Part shown: positions 56,050 to 64,000 of the stretch, piece by piece | Layout: each line of letters begins with the position of its first letter | How positions within the stretch are numbered: the first letter of the stretch is position 1 | NCBI RefSeq assembly: GCF_948329515.1 | Contig: NZ_CAOJCN010000021.1 | Location: 1 to 64,000, forward strand | DNA from: Cohnella rhizoplanae | Lineage (GTDB): Bacteria > Bacillota > Bacilli > Paenibacillales > Paenibacillaceae | Direction of reading: 5' to 3' | DNA: 64,000 nucleotides | Notes under the pieces: generated by a model | The model's database searches: none | What the model was told of the DNA's origin: nothing | The model's input: the letters and a program-made list of their open reading frames with translations, nothing else | Program-made: the position numbers and the translations under genes

Positions 56050-58743
56050 ATGAGGCTTATATCGAAACGATGGCTGGCCGCGACGGTCTGTCTGGCTTTG
56101 CTGCTGCCGTTTATGCCCGCCGGAGGCGGGGAGCGGGCGACGGCAGCCGTGCTAGAAACGGAGATTGGCGGGTTCGAGGGCGGAACGGACAATTGGCAGT
56201 GGGGCGCCAACGTGACCGGGCTGGCCCATGTGGCGAGCAGCGCGAACGCGCCGACGACACCGTATTCGGGCAATCGAATGGCGGAGCTGTCGACGGCGAG
56301 CGTGCCCGGCACCTCCTGGCGGGCGGTATACCGCAACTTTTCTCCGGCGCTGAACGTCTCGTCCACGCCTTACTTCCACGGTGCGTTCAACACCTTCGGC
56401 ATCAATGCGTCCAACACCCAATTCGAGGCGAGAATTACGTTTTACAGCAACAGTCAGACGCTCGTATCCACGCAGTCTATTCAGGGAGACCGCTGGAACG
56501 AGCTCGGCGTGGACCTGAGCGGTTGGAGCTACAGAAACGCCATTACGAAGATCGAAGTCGCTTTTCGCTCCGTCACGTACGCGTCCAATTGGGCTGGCAA
56601 GCATCAGCTCGACAATGTCGGCTTTTCCGCTTATCCCGCCGTTTATCCGGGTTCGGTAAGCCAGGCGACGGCTTCGGCGACCCAGATCGTCGTGTCCGGC
56701 ACGTACGCGACATCCTCGGCAGCGCAGCTCGACCTCATCGAGCTCCAGCCGTACGAGAAGTACGATATGACCGCCGTCTATACGGCAGCGGCCACGCAAT
56801 CCGTCACGCCGGGCGGCGGCGTCGCGAGCTTCGCGCTGAGCGGATCAAGGTACGACGGGTCCAGGGACAAAGTGTACTCCAAATTCGTGGTAGTCGACCA
56901 TGCGACGAAAAAGCCGGTAGCGAGCCCGACCTACGTCACCTCGCAGACGGCGCCGGCGAGTACGTATGCCTTCCCGGCAGCCGCCTCGATCAAGGGTCTG
57001 CAGGTGCAGACGATCGACGACGCCCAGAAGCTCGGCATCGGCCACGCGGCGCTGAACGTCGCGTTCAACGAGTTGTTCTCGGATAGCGCGACGGGCGCGG
57101 TTCCTTTCGTCATGGACGGGACGACCTACTATTTGAACGCATCTTACGTGGGGCAGCTCGATCGCGACATCAAGACGCTGTCCGACGACGGCGTCGTCGT
57201 CAGCCTGATCCTCATTCTGTATCCGGATACGGGGACGATCAACGCCAAGCTGACCCATCCGGGCTACTCGGGCAGCGGGACGGTCGCAGCGATCGATGTC
57301 ACGGACGCAGACGGTATCCGCTACTGGAAGGCCGGCATAGAATTTCTGGCGAGCCGCTATACGAGGGCCGACCAACAGTACGGCCGGGCGGTCAACTATA
57401 TCGTCGGCAACGAGGTGAACTCCCAATTCGCTTGGTACGACATGGGATCCAAGACGCTGCAGGACTTTGTGGAACAGTACGCCCGCGCCTTCCGCATCGC
57501 CGAGACGGCTGTCAAAAAATATTATGCCAACGGCCGAACGTACATCTCGCTGGACCACTTCTGGAACGGCAGCATCGGGACCGACGCCCTTCGGGCATAC
57601 AAGGGCAAGGCGCTGCTCGACGAATTCAACCGGCGCATCAAGGCGGAGGGCAATATTCCCTGGAATATCGCCTATCATCCGTATCCGGAAGACTTGTTCG
57701 ATCCGACGGTATGGAACGATACGACCGCGACCAACTCGGCCGATACGATTCGCGTCACTTTTAAGAACCTGCAGGTACTGACGGGCTATATCGCCGCTTC
57801 CGATTACTTGTACAACGGGAGCAAGCGCCGGATCATCCTGTCGGAGCAGGGCTTCCACTCGCTCAGCAACTCGCTGGCCGACCAGAAGACGCAGGCCGCA
57901 GCTTATGCCTACGCTTACTATAAGGCCAAGTTCCTAGGCGGCATCGACTCGTTCATCCTGCACCGGCACGTGGATCACGGGCAGGAGGGCGGGCTGAATC
58001 TCGGCTTGTGGACGCGTGATCCTACGAAGTCCGTCGCATCGGCGCCTAAGGACCCCAAGTACGTATACGATGTGTTTCAAAAGATCGATACGAGCGAGTC
58101 GGCTGCGGTCACGAATTTTGCCAAAAGCATCATCGGCATCTCGGACTGGGCGAGCGTCATTCCAGGCTACAACGCCGGGCAGCTAGCCGACCGGGAGGCG
58201 CCCGCCGCCGGTACCCTGACCGCCGTCGGTTCGATCTCGCCTTCGCTGGCCGTATCCGGCTTCGAGACGTCGACCGACGGATGGGCGGCATCGGAATATG
58301 CAGCGTCCGTAGCCTCGGTGTCGAGCTTCGCCAATGCGCCGGGAACGCCGTTCGCGGGAACCAAGTCGCTGGAGATCAATATGGACATCGGCACGGCTGC
58401 CGGCGAAGGGGTGGGAGGCGCAAGGGCTGAGAAGGGCATTGTGAAGAAGTTCGCCTCCCCGGTGAACGCCTCTGCCGCTCCCAAGTTCCAGTTCGCGATC
58501 GATTCTTACGGCAGCGCGCCCGGCGCCACCCAATACAAAGTGACCGTGCGTCTCTACAGCGGAACCCATATTCTGGAGGGTAAAGCGACCCTGACGCCGA
58601 ACGCGTGGAACAAGTTCTCGATGGACACGAGCGCTTGGCCGTACGAGGGCAGCGTCGACAAGATCAAGATCTGGTTCAGCGCCGATTCGACGGCGCTCTG
58701 GAGCGCCAAATACCAGGTCGATCAGATCGGCTTCGGCGTCTGA
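56050..58743 (+). CDS. secreted DUF5722-like protein, probable glycoside hydrolase
   Basis: The 897-residue protein has a signal peptide ('LAATVCLALLLPFMPAGGG'), a beta-sandwich carbohydrate-binding-like domain (about 35-195), a small beta domain (about 200-300) and a barrel-like core (about 310-690). A second binding-like domain (about 720-897) ends 'YQVDQIGFGV'. In the core 'YIVGNEVNS' (Glu455) and 'IILSEQGFHS' (Glu599) look like the acid/base and nucleophile glutamates of clan GH-A enzymes. I assign the core to DUF5722 from memory of its motif style; the substrate is unknown. ATG 56050 is chosen over ATG 56035/56047 by spacing from GAGGAGG. It is a close paralogue of the next gene. Confidence 0.78.
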   Translation: MRLISKRWLAATVCLALLLPFMPAGGGERATAAVLETEIGGFEGGTDNWQWGANVTGLAHVASSANAPTTPYSGNRMAELSTASVPGTSWRAVYRNFSPALNVSSTPYFHGAFNTFGINASNTQFEARITFYSNSQTLVSTQSIQGDRWNELGVDLSGWSYRNAITKIEVAFRSVTYASNWAGKHQLDNVGFSAYPAVYPGSVSQATASATQIVVSGTYATSSAAQLDLIELQPYEKYDMTAVYTAAATQSVTPGGGVASFALSGSRYDGSRDKVYSKFVVVDHATKKPVASPTYVTSQTAPASTYAFPAAASIKGLQVQTIDDAQKLGIGHAALNVAFNELFSDSATGAVPFVMDGTTYYLNASYVGQLDRDIKTLSDDGVVVSLILILYPDTGTINAKLTHPGYSGSGTVAAIDVTDADGIRYWKAGIEFLASRYTRADQQYGRAVNYIVGNEVNSQFAWYDMGSKTLQDFVEQYARAFRIAETAVKKYYANGRTYISLDHFWNGSIGTDALRAYKGKALLDEFNRRIKAEGNIPWNIAYHPYPEDLFDPTVWNDTTATNSADTIRVTFKNLQVLTGYIAASDYLYNGSKRRIILSEQGFHSLSNSLADQKTQAAAYAYAYYKAKFLGGIDSFILHRHVDHGQEGGLNLGLWTRDPTKSVASAPKDPKYVYDVFQKIDTSESAAVTNFAKSIIGISDWASVIPGYNAGQLADREAPAAGTLTAVGSISPSLAVSGFETSTDGWAASEYAASVASVSSFANAPGTPFAGTKSLEINMDIGTAAGEGVGGARAEKGIVKKFASPVNASAAPKFQFAIDSYGSAPGATQYKVTVRLYSGTHILEGKATLTPNAWNKFSMDTSAWPYEGSVDKIKIWFSADSTALWSAKYQVDQIGFGV

Positions 58744-58834
58744 CGGAGGGATTAACAGCGTGCATGAGGGCGCATGGTCTGCATGGCCGGCGCCCGGGCC
58801 CCTTCACTACTTTTAAAAGGTGGGATTACGATTC

Positions 58835-61800
58835 ATGCGACGCGGCACATTCAGGACAACGGCGATCATTATAATTGCAATCGCTTCCATGCTTGTTCAG
58901 TTGATCGGCGCATCCGGCGCGCTGGCCGGTGCATACGAGCCCGAACTGACGGATAAGGATGCCTATAAGGGACGCGCCATCTATCCGTTGCAGATCATCG
59001 ATAACTTTAACGATGCTTCGCAAGCGACGCTGTGGACACCTGGCCAGAACGTGGAAAAGGCGGGCGTGACGGGCACGCTGCTGAACGCGCCCGGGGCGCC
59101 GTACGAGGGCGCCGGCGCGCTTGAAGTGACGCCCCTCAAAGTCAAGGCTTACGAATGGCGCACGGTCTCCCGCGCCTTCGACGCGCCGCTCGACCTGTCG
59201 GACGCGAACTTTCTAGCCGCCGCCTTGGATATCTGGGGCTGGAAGCAGGACGACTTCTTCGTGAAGCTGACGCTCAGGAGCGGCGGCGATACGTTCGAGG
59301 CGGTGTCGGGGATCGCGGCCAACAAGTGGAATGTCGTCTACTTCGATATCCGCGCATGGAGCGGCAGGACCAGCATCGACGGCATGTCGATCTCTTATAT
59401 GAAGAATTACGATCTGGAGGGCATGTCTCCAGGGGACCCCGGCTACGACTATTGGGACGGCAGACTGCAGATCGACTCGCTGGCCGCGACGGCGGCCGCC
59501 GATCTTGATTTTCATATCCCGGGCTCTGCCGAGGGCTTCACGGCGATGTCCGGCACGGCCATCCAATCGGCTGCGGCAGGGTCGTTGAAGTATGTCGTGA
59601 CGGACCCGTCGGGATCGTACATCGAGTCTCCCGGGCTGTCGCTGGACGCCGCCAAGCGCAATGCGATCCTTCTCCGCATGGCGAACGGGACGGGCGCCTC
59701 GCGCCTCAAGGTTGCCTGGACGACGGAAGACGATCCGGTCTGGGACGAGGAGAAGTCGCAGTCGTTCCCGGCGTCGGATTCGGGATCGTTCGCAGATTAC
59801 GAGTTGGTACTGATGAATTCGCTCTGGAAGGGCGTCGTGGACCGTGTCCGCATTTATCCGGAGGGAGCGACGGCCGGCACGACGATGGATATCGACAAGA
59901 TCGATTTTGCGCTCAAAAGTGTGGACGAATACGTTTATCAAGGAAATCTGGCGCCTCTGACCGTAGCCGGCGATCCGTCCGTGGTGACAGCGGAGGGTAG
60001 CGTGGGTGCGGATTACCTGTCCGCTCATCCGGACGCGACAGTGGGTATATACGGGTTGCCTCTATTCGACAACGAGAAGTCGGCCGATTACTCTACGCTG
60101 ACGCCGCTGGCCGAGACCGCTGCGGGCGCATCTTTCAGCATGACGTTTCCGGCGGTCGACGGCGTCAAAAACCGTGTATACGACAAATTCGTCGCAGTGC
60201 TGAAAGACGGCGACAACTTCGCACTGGTCGACGGTCCGCACTACGTGACCAATCCGGAAGCGCTGGCCGCGAACAAGGACCCGTATCCGTCCACCGACAG
60301 CATCAAGGGACTTCAGGTGCAGCTGCCGGCGGATGCGGAGCGACTAGGCGTACGGCACGGCGCGATCAATATCGCCTACAACGAGATGCTGACGCTGACG
60401 GACCACGGCGATTCCTCGATTCCGTACTCGTACGAAGGACAAACTTATTATTTCAGGAAAAATACGATAGCCGGCCTGGACAGCCAGATCAAATCGATGA
60501 CGGATAACAAGATGGCCGTGACCGCCATCCTCATCCTGTATCGTACCGGCATGACGGATCCGGACTCTCCCAACAAGGATATCGTGCATCCCGACGCGAC
60601 GGCGGAAGGGACAGTATTCGCCCCGAACCTGACGAACGAGACCGGCGTCCGGTATTACGAAGCGATCACCCGCTTCCTCGCAGAACGGTATTCGCGCGCC
60701 GATCGGGCTTATGGCAGACTGGCGGGCTATATCGTCGGCAACGAGGTCGGACAGAATAAAGTGTGGAACAACATGGGGCCGAAGCTGCTGGACGAATACG
60801 TGAAGCAGTACGAGCGCCAGCTCCGGCTGACCTACAACATCGTGCGGAGCGTGAATGCGGGCAGCAGGGCCTACATCTCGCTCGACCACTTCTGGAACGA
60901 TTACCAGTCGCCGGACTCGCAGTGGATCTACAGCAACAGAGCGCTCGTGGATGCGCTGGCCAAGCTGGCCCGCGCTGGCGGGGACTATGCCTGGGACGTC
61001 GCTTTCCACCCGTATCCGGAGGACTTGTTCGATCCGAAAACGTGGGAGGACACGACGGCGACCGACAGCTTCGACACGCGGCGGATCACCTTCAAAAATC
61101 TACAGGTGCTGACGCAATATTTGCAGCAGGCATCGATGACGTACGAGGGTGCCCAGCGCCATGTGATTCTGTCGGAGCAGGGCTTCCACAGCGGCGGCAA
61201 TACGCCCGAGGAGCAGCGGATACAAGCTGCGGCGTACGCCTACGCCTATTACAAGGTGAAGTCGCTGCCGGGGATCGACGCCTTCATCCTGCACAGACAC
61301 GTGGATCATGCGGGCGAAGGCGGACTTAACCTCGGACTGTGGACCAATATGAAGGGACAGACCGCGGAGGCGGATCAGCCGAAGGTCATCTACGATGTCT
61401 TCAAGCAGATCGACACCGTTAACTCGCTGGAAGCGACGGCGTTCGCCAAGTCGATCATCGGCGTAGACGATTGGTCGGAGGCGATACCGGGATTCGATCC
61501 GGCGGTCCTGGAGAACAAACCGGCACAGGAGACGGCGCCCATGGGCGCGGCGTCGGGCGTCGAAGGCAACGTGCCGCTGAGCGACTTCGAGCTGGACGCA
61601 GACGGCTGGCAGGGCACGGACAACGCGGCCGGCGCGGAGCGGGATGCGGAGGACCGGGCATCGGGCGAGTCCAGTCTCAAGGCGCGTGTCGTCGGCGGCT
61701 ACCGCGGCGACTTCAAGGGTGTCACTCGAAGCTTCGAAGCTCCGCTCGATCTATCGGCGACGCCGGTCATCCGGGCGTCGGTCAAGGCGAGCGGGATCGG

Positions 61801-64000
61801 GAGCGGCGCGAAGGCGGAGTTCATGATCCGTGCCTACAGCGGCGCGCGCGTGATCGAAGGCTCGGTCGTGGCCCCGGCGGAGGCGTGGAACGACGTGGCG
61901 ATCGATCTGACCGGCTGGGCGGGGCTTTCGAGCGTCGACCGCATCAAGATATGGGCGCGGCCGTCGGAGCGAGTCGCTTGGACGAGCGGCGCGCTGCAGG
62001 TGGACGACGTGGCTCTGGCGTCATCTGCGGCGATCTCGAACGTGTCGGTCGTGCTGGAGGCGCTGCCTCAGCCGGGTAAGGTGCAGGCCGGCGACACGCT
62101 GACGGTCACTGTGAATAATGGGGGGAACCGCATTTTTGCGAGCGACATCGGCTTGAAGGGAACAGGCGGCATTGCGCTGGATCGGAGCGTCGTGCAGGTA
62201 TCGGTGCAGCCCGGCGCCCTCGAGCGGGTCGAGACGACCGTGACGGAGATCGTGCCGGTGGAGGGCCGGAAGGGCACGCTGGAGGTGACGGCGGACGGTA
62301 AAACGTATACGTTCGACCTGACTGAAGCCTACGATCCGGATTACAAACAGGACGGCGACCGCCTCGTGTTCGGCGACTTCGAGGGCGGCGTGCGCGACGG
62401 CTGGACGGCAGGGACCGAGACGTCCGCGGTCGGCGCGGTGAAGAAGGGCTCGAACGGCCCACCGGGTGCGGCGAAACAAGGGAGTTATATGCTGGAGGCC
62501 GCGAAGACCGCCAAGATCGCGACGACCGAGAGCAAGGCGGTCAAGACGTTCAAGACGCCGGTCGACCTGCGTGCCTATAGCAAGATCGACTTCGATTTCT
62601 TCGGATGGGGCGGGACGTCGTCGGCGTATATGGTGAAGCTTAAGCTTACGTCGGAGAGCGGCGAGACATTCGTGGTCGACAAGCAGATCGCGAGCGACGG
62701 CTGGATCTCCGTGTCCGCCGACATCTCCGCGTTCGAAGGTCGGGACAGCGTCAAGAGTCTGGAGATCTCCTACCGCGGCAAGGATACGGCTCATCATTCG
62801 GGACCGTGGGGCGGATATTTCTTTATCGATCATATCCGTACCGATGCCGCGGCGGTCGTGACGACCGGCATCTCGGCGGCCAAGCCGGCGGAGACGTTGA
62901 CGCTCGGCCAAGCCGGAGTGCAGCTCGCCATTCAGGCCACGATGTCGGACGGGAGTCAGCGGGACGTGTCGGCCTCAACCGCGGGTACGCGGTACGAGGG
63001 CTACGACAGCTTGATTCTGTCGGTGAGCCCCGACGGTCTGATGGAAGCGAAGGCCGCGGGCACGACGGTGGTCAGAGCGGTGTACGGCGCGTTCGACACC
63101 GCAGTGTCCGTCACGGTCAACGAAGCAGGTGGACCGGAGAATCCCGGCGGTCCCGACACTCCGGCGATTCCTGCCCGGCCGTCTGCGGTTGCGGTGGCCG
63201 TTCCGGGCGGCATCGCGACGGCGACGCTAGATCGTGCGACGGGGGAGCTGCGCGTGGCGCTGGATTCGGCGGCGCTGGACAAGGCGCTGGACGCGGCTCC
63301 GGCCGGCGCGGACGAACGCCGTTCGGTCCTGATTAAGCTGCCGGAGACAGCGGGTGCCTCCTTTTATACGTTGACGCTTCCGGCGGCTTTTTTCGCGGCT
63401 TCCGACAGAGGCCGTCAGGTGACCTTGGAGACGGCGCTCGGCACGGTCTCCATCCCTTCGGACATGCTTGCGAAGGATGCCGCAGGCGAAGAAGCGGGCG
63501 AGATCGCGATCCGGGTTGCTCCGGTCGACCGGTCGCTGATTGGCCCTGCGGCGGCGATGGCCATCGGCGACCGCCCGCTGATCGAGATCGTCCTGCTTCG
63601 GAACGGCAAAGCGGAACCGTGGCACAATCCGAAAGCGCAGGTTATAGTGTCTATCCCTTATGCGCCGACGGAGGAAGAACTCCGGTCGCCGGATGCGATC
63701 ATTGCTTGTTACGTAAATGATCAAGGCGGCATGGTGCCGATTTCGACCGGGCGGTACGAGAGCGAGAGCGGCGCAGTCGTATTCGCGATCCATCATCTAT
63801 CGCAGTACGGCGTAGCGTTCGCGAAGAAGAGCTTCGCCGATCTGGATCGCTATCCATGGGCGCGCGACGGCATTGAAGCGCTGGCGTCGAAAGGGATCGT
63901 CAGCGGCATCGACGGCCGGACGTTCGAGCCGAGCCGCGATGTCACCCGCGCCGAATTCGCCGTCATGCTGGCCGGGGCCATGGGGTTCGCGGACGATTCG
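58835..64000 (+). CDS. giant SLH-anchored DUF5722-like surface protein, 3' truncated by window
   Basis: The frame is open for 1722 codons from ATG 58835 (AAGGTGGG upstream) to the window edge. It has a signal peptide (1-33), two binding-like beta domains (about 45-370), and a DUF5722-like core (about 485-870) with 'IVGNEVGQN' (Glu637) and 'VILSEQGFHSG' (Glu781). Next come binding-like domains (about 905-1065 and 1170-1335), a Big_2-like Ig domain (about 1338-1429), a Pro/Gly linker, an unassigned domain (about 1440-1660), and the start of an SLH domain (1666 onward: 'FADLDRYPWARDGIEALASK', 'VTRAEFAVMLA'). SLH repeats bind secondary wall polymers, so this paralogue of the preceding protein is held on the cell surface. 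Confidence 0.85.
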   Translation, partial: MRRGTFRTTAIIIIAIASMLVQLIGASGALAGAYEPELTDKDAYKGRAIYPLQIIDNFNDASQATLWTPGQNVEKAGVTGTLLNAPGAPYEGAGALEVTPLKVKAYEWRTVSRAFDAPLDLSDANFLAAALDIWGWKQDDFFVKLTLRSGGDTFEAVSGIAANKWNVVYFDIRAWSGRTSIDGMSISYMKNYDLEGMSPGDPGYDYWDGRLQIDSLAATAAADLDFHIPGSAEGFTAMSGTAIQSAAAGSLKYVVTDPSGSYIESPGLSLDAAKRNAILLRMANGTGASRLKVAWTTEDDPVWDEEKSQSFPASDSGSFADYELVLMNSLWKGVVDRVRIYPEGATAGTTMDIDKIDFALKSVDEYVYQGNLAPLTVAGDPSVVTAEGSVGADYLSAHPDATVGIYGLPLFDNEKSADYSTLTPLAETAAGASFSMTFPAVDGVKNRVYDKFVAVLKDGDNFALVDGPHYVTNPEALAANKDPYPSTDSIKGLQVQLPADAERLGVRHGAINIAYNEMLTLTDHGDSSIPYSYEGQTYYFRKNTIAGLDSQIKSMTDNKMAVTAILILYRTGMTDPDSPNKDIVHPDATAEGTVFAPNLTNETGVRYYEAITRFLAERYSRADRAYGRLAGYIVGNEVGQNKVWNNMGPKLLDEYVKQYERQLRLTYNIVRSVNAGSRAYISLDHFWNDYQSPDSQWIYSNRALVDALAKLARAGGDYAWDVAFHPYPEDLFDPKTWEDTTATDSFDTRRITFKNLQVLTQYLQQASMTYEGAQRHVILSEQGFHSGGNTPEEQRIQAAAYAYAYYKVKSLPGIDAFILHRHVDHAGEGGLNLGLWTNMKGQTAEADQPKVIYDVFKQIDTVNSLEATAFAKSIIGVDDWSEAIPGFDPAVLENKPAQETAPMGAASGVEGNVPLSDFELDADGWQGTDNAAGAERDAEDRASGESSLKARVVGGYRGDFKGVTRSFEAPLDLSATPVIRASVKASGIGSGAKAEFMIRAYSGARVIEGSVVAPAEAWNDVAIDLTGWAGLSSVDRIKIWARPSERVAWTSGALQVDDVALASSAAISNVSVVLEALPQPGKVQAGDTLTVTVNNGGNRIFASDIGLKGTGGIALDRSVVQVSVQPGALERVETTVTEIVPVEGRKGTLEVTADGKTYTFDLTEAYDPDYKQDGDRLVFGDFEGGVRDGWTAGTETSAVGAVKKGSNGPPGAAKQGSYMLEAAKTAKIATTESKAVKTFKTPVDLRAYSKIDFDFFGWGGTSSAYMVKLKLTSESGETFVVDKQIASDGWISVSADISAFEGRDSVKSLEISYRGKDTAHHSGPWGGYFFIDHIRTDAAAVVTTGISAAKPAETLTLGQAGVQLAIQATMSDGSQRDVSASTAGTRYEGYDSLILSVSPDGLMEAKAAGTTVVRAVYGAFDTAVSVTVNEAGGPENPGGPDTPAIPARPSAVAVAVPGGIATATLDRATGELRVALDSAALDKALDAAPAGADERRSVLIKLPETAGASFYTLTLPAAFFAASDRGRQVTLETALGTVSIPSDMLAKDAAGEEAGEIAIRVAPVDRSLIGPAAAMAIGDRPLIEIVLLRNGKAEPWHNPKAQVIVSIPYAPTEEELRSPDAIIACYVNDQGGMVPISTGRYESESGAVVFAIHHLSQYGVAFAKKSFADLDRYPWARDGIEALASKGIVSGIDGRTFEPSRDVTRAEFAVMLAGAMGFADDS

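Overview
The window is high-GC DNA from a Gram-positive spore former, most likely Paenibacillaceae (Paenibacillus/Cohnella type). Three things point there: the Bacillales order ctsR-mcsA-mcsB-clpC ... radA-disA ... ispD-ispF-gltX-cysE-cysS-mrnC-rlmB-rae1-sigH-rpmG-secE-nusG-rplKAJL-rpoB-rpoC, the strong GGAGG-type ribosome binding sites with frequent TTG/GTG starts, and an SLH-anchored giant carbohydrate protein at the right edge. Family assignments come from reading motifs by eye; no database search was run.

Layout. 1-146: 3' end of a 5S rRNA and the rrn terminator. 188-3792: a small accessory block (VOC protein and ArsR regulator on the minus strand; a DHA2-type efflux pump and an Eis-like acetyltransferase on the plus strand). 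3827-8958: a CtsR-box promoter and the protein quality-control operon ctsR-mcsA-mcsB-clpC, closed by a strong terminator. 8988-14283: an inserted two-component plus ABC-2 exporter module resembling the linearmycin-resistance LnrJK/LnrLMN system. 14367-22651: radA, disA, pssA, a minus-strand conserved hypothetical, the PIN/TRAM gene, ispD, ispF and gltX. 22741-23022: six palindromes in a 51-52 bp tandem array. 23102-27908: T-box-controlled cysE-cysS-mrnC-rlmB-rae1. 28048-41087: sigH, then the ribosomal protein and RNA polymerase genes with an L10 autoregulatory leader. The block ends in a terminator right after rpoC, and the usual rpsL-rpsG-fusA-tuf genes do not follow. 41245-46718: a small membrane protein, a DnaA-box-like cluster, a two-gene ABC exporter with a frameshifted permease, and a Fur-box-controlled siderophore importer (binding protein and two permeases, no ATPase).

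46790-64000 is the most unusual part. It is a carbohydrate locus: an AraR-type GntR/LacI hybrid regulator, candidate operators of the AAGTATACTT type in front of both the regulator and the solute-binding protein gene, a lipoprotein sugar-binding protein, and a MalF-type permease whose N-terminus is a signal peptide plus a seven-repeat beta-propeller. A MalG-type permease follows, then a large signal-less glycoside-hydrolase-like protein and two paralogous DUF5722-like (clan GH-A-looking) secreted proteins. The second of these is at least 1722 residues, carries an SLH domain and runs off the window. The layout suggests that the surface proteins bind and cleave a polysaccharide, the transporter imports fragments using a shared MsmX-type ATPase encoded elsewhere, and the cytoplasmic enzyme finishes degradation. 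The substrate is not evident from the sequence.
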